NCBI RefSeq assembly: GCF_963576545.1
Contig: NC_083639.1
Coordinates: forward strand, 16,796,118 to 16,860,117
DNA: 64,000 nt
Direction: 5' to 3'
From: Limanda limanda
Taxonomy: Eukaryota; Chordata; Actinopteri; Pleuronectiformes; Pleuronectidae
Shown in pieces: positions 21,817 to 38,179 of the stretch; the first letter of the stretch is position 1; each line of letters begins with the position of its first letter. The position numbers and the translations under genes were made by a program. The notes under the pieces are model-generated. The model had not been told where the DNA came from. It did no database searches and saw only the letters and a program-made list of their open reading frames with translations.

Positions 21817-24800
21817 CAGCTGATGATGTGCTGATTAACTGGTATCTTAACTTCAGACTGTTGCATGAGGACTGCTACTTTTAATTAGAACAAACTGAGA
21901 GTTTGTGTCTTTTTGGGTAATATCCAGTCGCATACCCGGGTCGCATAAAGAAATTCCTTTAGAAAACACAAAATAAATTTAAAAGTCTAAGAAACTAATT
22001 TGCTTCTTTGACTTTAATTATTTCCTTTGTAGATTTCCCCCCCTCAGTCTTTAAACCCTGTCCCTTTAAAACAAGAAAAATAAGTTATTCAGCCATAAAT
22101 TAATTTTGTTTTTTATTATGTTTTATTTAATTTTAATCCCATGAAACAGGAAATAAAAGCAGGGGGAAGCTGTGGTTGGATTAAGAGTCGTCTTTGTAAA
22201 CACTGTGACCCGTGTCTTTGACATGCCTCCTTTCTCCTCCTGAAGAAAGTCTCTTCATAACAGGAGTGCCAGGAGATGAAGGTCTCTTTTTTTTAAAGAG
22301 GACACGGGATTGGGAGGCAGACTTTGGAGTCTTTGTGAGGCACATGGGCCTGTGTTTTGTGTCATTTTTGTTCTTCTAAATCCTCCTTGGTTTGTGTTTG
22401 TCTCAGAGCTCTGCTTTGAGCGATTGGGGACGAGGTTTCGAACGGCTCGGTTAAATTAAAAGACATCATTTCAGCCCTTTATTGTCGCTTTGAATCGTCC
22501 TCCTTCATATGAATAAATGACACTGGTGTGAATATTAGATACATTGAAGGTTTGTTCTTTAAAAGAAAAAGAACCCAAAGTGTTTGCAGAATTTTCTCTG
22601 TCACATTAGACTCGAGGCGGGTTTGCTCTTCATGGCATGTGAGTATATTGTATTGGACAAGTGATGTCAGTAAACCATGCCACCAGAGATGAGCCATATC
22701 ACAAGAGGCATCGCTCGAAATCTGAGTTGTGCCATTAGAGAGAAAGAAAGGCAGTATCTTGAGAGAGAGAGAGAGAAAAAGGGGGAGACACAGAACGGAT
22801 TGTTCCACAACAGACTGACGGACCTTTTAGCCTTATCTTCCTGAGCTACTCTTACAGAAAACCAAGGAGAGAAGGGAAAAGAATGCCCTGTTCTTTCTCT
22901 CCCTCCCATTTCCCATTCTCTCATTTCTCCTGTCTGTCTCTGCCCTCCTACTTCATTTCTTCTTCTTCTTTTGTCCATCAGTCTTTCCCTGGTATTTCTT
23001 AAAAATCCTCTTAACCCTTGCTCTCCTTCAATTGTCCCCTTTCCTCAATATCTTAACTTGATGTTTTAATAACTTGTTTCTTTTCCTCACCCACTACTAT
23101 CTAATTTGTCTGCAGCTCATTGCTCCTGCACTTTGTTAAAAGGTTGATTTGTAAGATGCCTGGGAGTCTCATCTGCAGTCGGTTGTTAGTGCGAGATCAC
23201 TCTCTTCATCTCAGCCTCACACTGTAAACACATGACAGCTCCACAGGATGTGTGCCGTACAACCGTGGGACCAGTTCCCTTTTGCAAGAACATCTTATTT
23301 GCATTTGTTTACACGTGCCACTCGCTGCACATTCGGATTTGCCACATGTCACGATGTTTTGGTGCAGCCCCTTTGCACAGATCCCGGTACATGCAGATAC
23401 GCAACAGTATTTGCATGTAATGACACTGTGAGTCGTCCTTCTCCTCCCTCTCTGACAGAATGAAACGGATGGATAATTAGATATCAAAGGGAGGCAGGCA
23501 GGGTGTGGCGAGGCGCGCGGGGCCCTACGATGGTAAAGCACTTATTAATGAGATAGGCCTTATCTGCTCTCCTCCCAGGAATTCTGCCTTTGATCGGCCC
23601 GACTCTGGACTTAATACATTTTTGATTGATAGGCCAAGATGACAGAGAGAGGCGGCGTGGATGGGGTAGGTGGGTGGAGGGGAGTGTGTATGCGCGCTGG
23701 GGGGGGGGGGGGGTGCAACTGTAACGATGCCCTTCACATGATATAACTTGTGACAATAGTGTTTCACCTCATGGGATAGGAAACATTAAGATGAGCATAC
23801 ACACATCTTGTTTGCATGTGAAATAAATCTCAGTTATGAAGACACACATGCTGTATAAATACAGACACACACACACACACACAGACAGGCACACACTGTC
23901 ATCTTCCTCTGCTCACACACAGACATAGATTTACAAAGGCAGCGCAAACTGACAGGCGTATTCAGTCCCCTTAACCCCAACTATAACTCACATACCGTGG
24001 CACCGCCAAATCTTTTCCCTAAGACAGAGCAGGCGAGGATCAGGCCTGCTGAGGGATACTGAGATAAGGCCCCTTCCCCGTCTGGAGATGAGTTATAGCC
24101 CACCCAGGAGGAGGTGGCGAGTAACAACCCACCCGGACACACCGCTCGGGGCTTGCTGGGATTGGAGGGGCCGGTGTACTAACGCTAGTGAGGCAGCGGG
24201 CAACCTCATTGGAAAGAGATAACAGTCCCACTCTCAATAACACCTTGACCAGGAGGAGGAGAGGCAACATCAAATCAGCGAGCCTGTACACACACACACA
24301 AAATCACACTTATCATACACCTCCGCCCCCACTCCCTCTCTCCACCCGACAAGAGGTGACTGAGCATAACCATTATAGCGCCGTGTCACCTTGTTATGAG
24401 TCTCTGTCAGTGTGAGGCGTCAGGTAAATTAAAGAAACCATAACCGCTGCTCCGTCAACAGCCCGTCACCCCTCATTAATTACAGTGCCCCCAACATCAA
24501 GTGGACAGATCGATCGATGTGACACATTTCATGTCTCTGAAACAATCACACTAACAAAGGGAGGTGAAAGAAGAGGTGATATCCTTTTTTTTCAGAGGGG
24601 ACCACAGCTTTATACCTGGATGAGTCAGGAGAAAAGGCCTGACCGTACCCTCTGTTGTTCTCAACCAAAGACTCAAACTTTGTCTAACTTCCAGTACAGT
24701 GGTATAAGTGCATGCATCTCTGCCTGATGCATGTTCTGTTCTGACTGTAGCGTCAATATAGCTTTATTGTAGCTTTATTATTTTGGCTGTTGTTTCATGT

Positions 24801-26990
24801 TGTTTTAATTGGGTTGGTATGTGGAGTTGGATGATTAATTGTGGAAGGGGCCGTTTCAGTGGTCAAAGAACAACGATTGGCAGATTTTCAACTTGCAGGT
24901 TGAAGTTGCGGCTCAACAGACAGTCATGTCGGACGCAGCGTGAGAGTACGGCTGCATGGGAAGTGTGGTGAAATGGAGGCAGCGCTGAACAGAGATGGGG
25001 AGGGAAGCGAGACAGCGCACGGAGGGGGTTAGATGATAAGAGTGGGAAGAACTGATAGACTGGAAGAAACCGTGTAGAGAAAGAAAATGATTAAAAACAG
25101 CAATCATCGTCAGAGACTGATAAACCAACCAGTCGTTAATTGGAAGCGTGCAACTCGTGGGGATATGGTTGGATTAGGTTCACTTCCTCCCTTTGCTCTC
25201 TGTCTCTTCTTCCCCCTCCTCTCTTTCTTGTCTCTCCTCCTCTGTGGACGGAAATGTCTGGGAGACATGTTCTATTATCAACATTTAAAAATGATTACAA
25301 TTAATGTAATATTAATTTTTTTCACATTTTTGAGACAAAGAGCGGTGAATAGCTATTTTTGAGTGATCTAGGCTTTTGGGCCATATAGGAGATGGGAGAT
25401 GGGTGGTGGTCCATAAACAAAGGGCTGACAGCCTACCCATCAACCCGGCAGGCCTGGCTTGTGCTGGGTAGATAAAGCAGGGCGGCTGCCTCCTGTATCA
25501 ACACCATCCATCATCCATCTTTGCTTTGCTGTGCGCGCATTCGTCCTCACAACAGCCGCCCTATCACTCCCTACACCTGCCCCTGTGCCAGCTGTGTGCC
25601 CAGTTACCATCTGACCTTTCACGAAACTTTAAATAAAGCAGTCACAACTATCTGCATCTCTGTTCTCCATTGTCCCCATTTTTATAATGGACTGGTTTGT
25701 GAACTTCTGCCAGTTAACTTGATAAACTTCCATCTTGAACGGCAAACTGTTTCCGCTGTTTTGATGTGCCATAGACTCTTCTATAAATGATGCATCTCAA
25801 ACTCATCTTTGGGAGGATGAACATTAATCATTGATATGTCCACCGTCCACTGTGCCATTATCTGTGGCTGCTCATTTTTGGCCTGCGGCAAACTTAACAG
25901 ACACCGACTAGTGAAATGAAAGCCATTGTTTTTCTTTCTTTTTTTCCGTAGATGATGTGAGAACTATTCACATTAAATGTATTTTGCTCATCAAATCAGA
26001 CAAAGCAGTGTTCTGAGCTTTGGCAAAAAGGCATTTTCTGAAACTGGCCTGACAAAATATTAAACCACGATTTAGGACATTTTAGCCCCCTCACAACGAC
26101 CCTTCAGACCACCATTGTTCCCTTGTCAATTTGGGTTTTGTGTGAGCATCTCGTTCCTTTCTTTGTTGCTCATAGGGAATGGAAATTATGCAAATGGAGA
26201 TGGGCACACTGAAGGAAAAATGTTGACATCTCCCATCCTTGCTGCCCCCTAAATACACACCCATCATCCACACACCATTCAGCTAGCTCTCTTTTGGCCC
26301 AGTTTGGTGGTTCTGTCTCTTTTGGCTGTCTCTCAAGGATACTTTAACAATTGCAGCCATATTGCCTATGCCCCATCCTTTCTTCTGTCCATGCTGGTCT
26401 ATTTGAGTCAGACTAGACAGGTGCGAAGACAGGAAGACAGAACACTGTCACCCATTGTAACAAACCGTATTGGGTTATCTAACTTTAGAAGAAAGAGAAC
26501 AGAGGAGGTAAAAGTTGTCTTGGGTTTGAAGAAACATGTGCTTTGATTAGTTGCCTCAGCTGCGTCATGCTCCATATTCGCGCATTTTAAACATTAAGTC
26601 GTAGTACAAAATAAATGAATGAGATATTTTTCTTCAAAGACACAGACAATTTAGTGATGCTTTTCTGCAGAGGAAACTTTGCAGATGCATTTTTTTTATT
26701 CCTCAGTGCTCCATTCAGTTCCACTAATCAGAGGAGAATTAAGAGATAGAGACCTGGAGACTGAGCAGAGCAGGACGGCTGGGGAAATGGCCCAAGTAGA
26801 GGATGAATTAAAATGAATAAAAGCCACGAAATGGGAAAATAGGCTATCACTTGTACAGGAAAATGTACAAAGTGCAGATATCACTGTCTTTCGGTGCCGG
26901 GGGGGCTAGAGGCTCTATGTTCTCACACTAGCAGAACCAATGAGAGCAAGCAGAGCCAGAAAGCATAATGATTGTCCATTAGTCTGTCCC
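21817..26990. other. Non-coding stretch with no recognised gene
   Basis: No exon or transposon recognised. It includes a run of 15 G at 23699-23713, short CA repeats near 23868 and 24289, and polypyrimidine sequence near 22890-22990. Segments such as 23510-23640 are unique-looking and GC-balanced. Confidence 0.45.
23699..23713 (+). repeat. Poly-G run (15)
   Basis: Fifteen consecutive G. Length is prone to sequencing error. Confidence 0.85.
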
Positions 26991-26991
26991 T

Positions 26992-27031
26992 AAACTCTGC
27001 TTCCTGTCGTAGCTTTAGGGAAGCAGAGTTT
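26992..27031. other. Perfect 13-bp inverted repeat (hairpin) with 14-nt loop
   Basis: AAACTCTGCTTCC at 26992-27004 pairs exactly with GGAAGCAGAGTTT at 27019-27031. The stem does not extend cleanly beyond 13 bp, so it is shorter than a usual pre-miRNA. It lies in otherwise unique sequence. Confidence 0.75.
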
Positions 27032-30000
27032 CTGAGCTGTGGGAACCCGTCACGTGACCTCAGTCCACCCTATCGCTGCCTGCCCTTAATGGGTCGACAC
27101 ACAACTTCCAGTGTATCCGCTGAGAGTTGAGCACCAAGTCGGGGTTCACCGAGAGGTTCAAAGACTCTCTGCCTGGCTGGAATTAGACTAAAGTGGTCAA
27201 ACTAACAAAAAGTCTGGCCCTTTGATAAAGGTCACATGTGGACAGAAATAGTCATATTGTTGTATGAGTACATGTCTATTTATTAACAGGTAATGAAATG
27301 TTGCATAATGTAATATAATAGCAAAGCCGTAGAATTTAAAGTAATTAATAAACTCTATAACAACTAAAATGCTGCACTGTCTTCTTCATATATTTTACTG
27401 GGTATTATTATTTGTTGTGATATTGACAGTAGCCTAGTATAACTTGAGATGACAGAGATTTGTCAGATGTCAGACACATTGTTTTTACAGAGGAAGCTGT
27501 TTATTTAATGTCTTAATCCTTGTAAAAACTTGCCCTTTATTAAATATACATTTCTTAGCTTTTGTTGAATTTGTTACATTTTATATAATTTTATCTACTT
27601 TTAACTTTTTATTTTATCTACACTGCCCTATGCATTTTTCTCTATTCTCGATGTCTGTCTGTAAAGAAGTCCTTCAATCTGCAGATTATTTTCTCAACTC
27701 TAGATAAACTAATGAGGGAATTGTCAAATACAACTTATGGAGTGTGACATAATTTATACGAATGTCAGACCAACTGATCAAAAATCCCAAATATTGATTT
27801 TACTATGATATAAACTGAAAATCTGTACATTGTTATATAAGAGAAGCTGTGATTGGCTTGTGGTTCAATTAATTTCTTGAAAATTGAATGAATAAATAAT
27901 AATTTATTGTATTAAAGTTTAATCTGAAAGGCTTAAATGGCAATAATAGATTTAAAGCATTTTTGTGTCGGTGTGACTAAGCCCCTTCTCTTTTGACAAA
28001 TAATTCAGCGAATTGGCTAATTACATGTTAATTTTACATGCATTTCTTTCACTAGATTATCCAGAAAAAACTTCTGTGGTATGTATATCATAATTACCAA
28101 TATGTACAATATGTGAGTATAAATACAAACTGACTTTTTCTTCATATGTTCACGAAACCTTTTCATCCAATGACAAAGAGAGAAACCAGCTTTTTACATA
28201 AACACAGAGTCATGACAACAGCCTGATGTATTCCTCGCCCTGACGTCTTTCCCGAGTGAATGATTTATTTCTCTTCACGGATGTGACAAACGAGCACCAA
28301 TCTGTCCGTGATGATCTCATAGCTGCAGACCCTCGGCTCTAATGATCATGATCCTCAGTCACGCGTGGCCGAAGACAGAGAGCGCTGCATTTAAGACCCC
28401 TGCACTCGCCATCATCTCCATTAACCCCCATGACTCAGATGTTGACACTAACCCCACCCCAGTCTAATGTTCACACATCAAACAGCACCAAGTGACACTC
28501 TCTGTGGATGTGGTGGGACTGACATGATCGGATGTGTCATGAGCAGTCTGTGTCGACAAGTGTCTGTGTGAGTGTGTGTGTCTGAGCGAGAGAGGGGAAA
28601 GGAACAGGGCTTCGTGATATTAGTGCTGAGGAATGCGATGTGTTGGGGGTCATGTGAACTACCGCTGGCACTCTGAATAACCTTCAGGAAAGCTATCACG
28701 ACATGACCCGGAAGTTGCCGGGTCATGTGTCAGGGCAAAAGGCTCGTCTCTGTTGACAGCACCCTTCCTAGTCTATACACAGCTCTCACTCCTCAACCTC
28801 CTTGGAACCTGCACTCCTCTGCTGCTTAGTTTAAAGCGCTCTGTCCACACAGGAAGAGACACGTTGACGTGACTGACCAAAGTATAGAGAGCCATTGTTG
28901 GCAGTTTGGATATCAAGGAGCTGTTCTGCAGGAGTGCGCGCTGAGAGGATAACTTCCCTCAGGGAGCAACGGGATGGACTTATCGGAAGCCCACCTTGAT
29001 TTATCTCTGATCGAACCCGCTTTAGTTTTACAATTTGAATACCAATCTGGGAAAGATGGCCCTTGCTTGAACCACGTGGACCACATTGATCCACCTTTTT
29101 CGGGGTCTCAGAGTAGGGATGGAGAAGGGGAGGCGACGGGTGAAGGAAGGGTTTACACAAAAGTTACAGAGTTCAAGTTGCATGTTAAACAAACAGCGGG
29201 CCTTTTGATTGGCCGGAGCCCGAGGTGGACGCAAGTTAAGTAAATTAGTGTAAATTTTCAGAAGTAACCTAATTTACAGAGAAAACAAGTGGGGGGATTT
29301 TAATTGAACACAATGATGGTCAACTCACCAGGCAGAAAGGAGAAAATGAGGCGAGACTGATGGGAAGACTAATGGTTTGTGTAGGCTGCTGCCGCGGAAA
29401 TTATAACTGCTCTTTAATTTGTGGAACAGCGCAGAGGATAATCAATAAAATGGTCTGTAAGAGCAAATCCTATGGAGAGTGTAGTCCCCTCAATAAAACA
29501 AATATGCAACTATTCCAAAAGACTGACTTACTGCAGGTCTTTCTGATTGATGAACTAAGTGGTAATATATTAAATATAAAAATAAAGTTGATGAGTATAT
29601 TCTGATTGTAACATGAAAGGCCATCTCGGTTGTTAACAAGTCATTTTTAGACAATTTTGCAGAAAAAGAAAAAGAATTCCGATAAGATTTTTTTACACAA
29701 AAATAATGCTTCTATATTAAAGTTATATTTGTGTAAGATTGTCCTGGGATTTCTGTGTATCTATAGGTATGTATATTAAAGTTTATGTTTAAACTGTAAA
29801 ATATTAAACCTCATTAATATTTTTTTATCATAAAGGTTTGACATCACCAAATTTTCTCTCTATATATATTATATTAATATAAATTGACAATGGATTTTTT
29901 TACTCCCTAATATCGGTATCAGCATCAACCTTCAAAAATCCACATTAGTCAAGCTCTGCTCATTAAAGATTAATCAATAATAAAAAAATGTCAGTTGCAG

Positions 30001-30358
30001 TCCTTCTCCCATTGCTATACATTTATTGTTATTTCTGTTTATTGTGAGACTTCACAATCTGACCCACAAATTATTAGTATTCAGCTGACCTGAGTAATTA
30101 CAACAGTTCATTTATTGTTTCTCTTGTTGTTTTAAGAGTATGGTTACATTATTCCTACAATAGCAACATTACAACTTTCTCAGTCACTATTGGGTAGTGT
30201 CATTTTATTCTTTCTATAATTAATGAGTAAATGAGTAACTATGAAAGCATTGACAGTCTCGAGTGAAAGCTACATTTTTGACTGAAAGCTTAATCATATT
30301 ATTAATGTGTATGCCACTAAGAACTTAAGTGTGTGTGTGTGTGAAGTGTTTTTTTCTC
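27032..30358. other. AT-rich desert with a more complex island
   Basis: 27180-28180 and 29560-30340 are AT-rich without recognised features. 28200-28500 and 28900-29480 are unique, GC-balanced and rich in homeodomain- and GATA-type cores; they resemble conserved non-coding DNA. An 89-codon open frame at 28974-29243 matches no domain I know and has no splice context I trust. Confidence 0.4.
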
Positions 30359-30386
30359 CGTCTCCTTGATAATATAAAAGGAGACG
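30359..30386. other. Inverted repeat enclosing a TATA-like sequence
   Basis: CGTCTCCTT (30359-30367) and AAGGAGACG (30378-30386) pair perfectly over 9 bp. ATATAAAAG overlaps the loop and second arm. No gene start follows that I can recognise. Confidence 0.5.
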
Positions 30387-33983
<3,597 letters not shown>

Positions 33984-34543
33984 AAGATGAAGGTGTTTGT
34001 TTTACTGTAGAAAATGAAAGAGATCCATGTATGTGTACATTTTGTCCCCTCACATTATCATGGGACCTATTGCGTGCAGTGCAGACTCCTTCAGTCCAAA
34101 CACAACAGCTCATGTGTGTTGGAGTAACAGTGCACCCATACCTTCGCTGGCTCTTGCAGAATGTAGCCCAGAGTAGCAGCCTGTTTCATGTTAAGGGCTG
34201 AGTAAGGCCCACCTCCACGCAGACTGGAGTCTCCAGCAGAAATGGCCCATCAGATGTCAGTGCTCTGTAAAGTTGTGTTCCTTCCCCCGTGTTTTGTTTT
34301 GATTTGCCGGACGTTTGGGAATGATTTGGGAGAAGGGCCTGATGGCGGCAGGGATACCGGAGCAAGACATGCACAGTGGACCTGGAAATGTTGTTCCAAT
34401 TACCGCCTTCGTTATGGGTTTGTCATCCGCCGTTTGGAAGCACAGCAGCCTGCATTTCATGCTGTGGCAGGAGAGGCCACTTGTTGTGTTTTTCATGTAG
34501 TCTGATAGCCGCCGGAGGCAAATGCACCTCAGCACGGTTAGTC

Positions 34544-34558
34544 ACCAGTAGGGGGCAC
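34544..34558 (+). promoter_or_regulatory. CTCF-like motif (strong)
   Basis: ACCAGTAGGGGGCAC, preceded by GTC, matches the CTCF core CCASYAGRKGGCRS closely. Orientation is +, the same as the site at 17403. Confidence 0.6.
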
Positions 34559-35253
34559 TCCACGTGAATAAGAATTGGAAGCAGAGAGGGACTAAATGAA
34601 GTGGTTTTGATATTTATGTTGGATTAAGTGTTGTTTTTGTTCCGTGCACAGCATTTGTAATCTGGCGCCTTTGTGACCACCGCGGTTTTTTTTTTAGGAG
34701 AAAATTTAATATGCATCATGTTAGCCTTTTATTTCATGCATCTTTGAAAGGAAAACTTACTAAATTACTAAGTTGTTTGGTTTAGCCTCAGATACGTTCC
34801 ATTTAAAGGCCCACAAGCCTCTGTTTTGTTACTGTGTTGCACAGTGTTCTCTCCTTCCTCTCAGACAGATTAAATCACTTGTGTTACTCGGAAATGCTGC
34901 GAGCAATAAGGCAGGATGGAGCACTTACAAAAGAGCCTAACACGGTATAAAAGAGTGAGACGGAGGGGAGTGTGTTGATGTAGCATATCATTGTGGCGAC
35001 TCTCCTGAGTTAACACCATTAGCCAAGTGGCGCGAGAGTCCAGCTGTCTCACTGAGCTGCCGAGGCGAGTTACCTGGGCTGACTTACCTGGCCTCCCTTT
35101 GCCCCCCAGGATACAGTGTTTCAGCCAGGCCCCATGTCCTCCCCTCTCCACAGCACTTAGCAGTGATTAACCCCGGATTCGGCCGGCCCACCTGCCATCT
35201 GACTACCATTACAGCCCCGCTTATCTGCCTCTCCATCTCCCTACAATAGGGCC

Positions 35254-35291
35254 GGGGCCTGGGCTAGGCTGGGGGATTGGGCCGGGGAGGG
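35254..35291 (+). other. G-quadruplex consensus with six G-tracts
   Basis: Runs of 4, 3, 5, 3, 4 and 3 G separated by 3, 7, 3, 2 and 1 bases satisfy G3+N1-7. It sits inside a GC-rich unique island. Confidence 0.7.
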
Positions 35292-37778
35292 CTGCCTGCT
35301 CTGTTTAATAATAAATCATTAGCTAAATACTTTTGTCAATTTGTGTCATGTTACATGTACTTCAATTTTCTGCTCTGTCTCTGTCCATCACCCCCGCACC
35401 CCACCCCACCCACCCCCACCAACTCTTTCCCTTCCCTGCTCATCACCATACCGTTTGTCTGCAGTCACGGCCGGTGACTTCTCCTTTCTTTTTGTCTTTC
35501 TCTTGCTGTCTTGTGATTTCACCCCTAACTCACATCACACTGATTCCTATTCATCGGCCGCCTCTTAAAAAAATTATCTTCCTTTGGGTTGATCATCCAT
35601 CATTTGAATATGAATCCAAACACATGTACAACTTGCATTGATTTCAGCCTGTGTCCCGGCATGGCTACTGTCTGAATGGAGCCATCTGAATTGGCCTGTT
35701 TTGGCTGCTACCACGTCCCAAACACCCATTCAGACATATCACTAACATTCATGCTCCACCGTGCACTTTTCTTCCCCCCTCACTGGTAAAGGACACCACA
35801 GAGGTAGGAGGACTGCGGAGGATTTGTGTCAGAGAGGTTTCACAGCAAACACATAACGCTTGACACCAGCAGCACACAGGCAATCTGGACAGCGAGAAGG
35901 AGATAAGTCTTTTTGTTCATCTAACTTGTATAAAGTGATTACAGACATACTGATCCCTCCATATTTAGACTTCTTGACGCCCCCTCCTCAGTCACCCCCT
36001 GGTCCGACTGTTGTAATCTAATTTTCCGCTGACAGAGGCCATGGAGATCCTTGGGTCACGGTGCGACTCCCTCCAGTCCACCGCTCCCCCCCCCTCCTCT
36101 CATCCCAACCCTATATGCCCTGACACTGTAACTAAGAAGTCGCCATGCAGCAGACAGCGCACATTAGATCTGTCTACCACTACACCGGCTAACTCACCCA
36201 GTCCATAACCCCTCACTGCCTCAGTAATCAGAGAGGGAGATTAGAGAAAAAGAGGCGGCAGGAAGGAATTGCATTTGTCCTTGTATCCTTTTTGATGGTC
36301 CTATCGTTGCTCAGCACCTTACAATACTGTCAGGGTCCATGTCAGAGTGAAAGATGAACTGTATGTTGCATATCATTTTTAAACCTGTCACAGATTATTC
36401 AGCAGGATAAAAAGATGGATGAAGAAAGTGTGGAAGTGTGCCTACAGTGTTAAAGCTGAGAGAGCAGGCCACACCTGGAGGGGTCACGCTCCTTGTTGAC
36501 CTCTACTGTGTCGCCGACCTGACTCTCCTTCAGTTTCTCTATACATCACTCTGCCTGTCAACACTTGCATACGGCCTCAACTGCTACCGCTATCTGCACT
36601 ACGTCAAATGCCAGAGGGATAGTTTTGTCAATGGAGAGTAGTTGGGCTCTTTAACTCGATTCGCCCGTTGAGGGATTTATGCCAATCGACTGACGCAGAA
36701 AAAACTCTGTTGTCGATATCTGGCACACGCACCGAGCAGGAAACGTTTATTTCCTGTGAGTTATCTTATCCTGATGTGGCCTTTAACTTTTTTAAACTGG
36801 TGTGTTTTTTTTTTTGGTTTCTGTCCCTGTCTTCAGTGAGCATTCTTTTTTTCTGATTTCTTCGCTGATGTTGATTATATTTCCATTCAGCATCTTGTAT
36901 TGTAGTCCTCCCTCTCTCTCCCTCTCTTCATATCACTCGCTCTCTCCCTCCCTCGCTCCTCCAGGCCATAGCATAGCCAGTAGCTGATAGGCATCTCCTC
37001 TGGAGTCTGCTGTAGTCTGCCCCGGCCTCAGACAAAGTGCCTCCATCAGACCAGTGAGGCTCCCTGGGAACCTAGCAGCAGCAGACCCCCTGGCCCCATC
37101 ACCACTCTGTGTGTGTGTGTGTGTCTGTGTGTTTGTGTGTGTGTGCGCGTGTGTGTAAATGTACATACATTTATATGGATATATATTTGTGTGTGTGTGT
37201 TTGGATGGAGGACGAAGGCTCAGACTGGAACCTTTGTGTCCCAGTTGCTGCCCTGTCTGTAAATGGGTTTTGTAAACTGGGAGATGTGTAGCGCCCGGCA
37301 TGAATGCCTAGTTTATTCTCTGAACATTCATTAGGAAGCAGTGCCCCATAACGCTCATCTGACTTTTCATTGAATATGTTTGCATTCATATGTTTGCGTT
37401 GTAGTCTACGTGAAGAAGCAAAGTCCAGACTGACTGTTTCTCAAACCCAGAGACACTGAGGCACACACACACTGTACGAACAACATTCACAGTCATGCTC
37501 CCACTTCAAATCTGTATTCAGCATCAGGGACCTCTTGGGAACGCTTGGCTTTTTGACTTTCATCATAACAAGAAAGCGAGGGACCAAATGGACAAAAACA
37601 AAAGGCAAAGGAGGAAATCGGAAGAAGTGCTTTTATCAGGGGCCCAGTATTCAGGGCCTGACACACTCATGTACACACAGACACACACACACTCATATCT
37701 GACCCCCAAGTGACCCCTCTAACTTTCCAACATATAAGAATGCAGTCAAGAAGCCTGTTCTCCCATCTGGGTGTATTA

Positions 37779-38179
<401 letters not shown>

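Noticed and set aside
26992..27031. MicroRNA precursor
   Set aside because: The stem is only 13 bp with no extension, shorter than a pre-miRNA, and matches no mature miRNA I know.
28974..29243. 89-codon open frame starting MDLSEAHLDL
   Set aside because: Looks less repetitive than most, but there is no known domain, no coding neighbours, and the surrounding sequence resembles non-coding regulatory DNA.
36438..36641. 67-codon frame with a hydrophobic segment
   Set aside because: Could be read as a short membrane peptide, but there is no signal of coding constraint or splice context.
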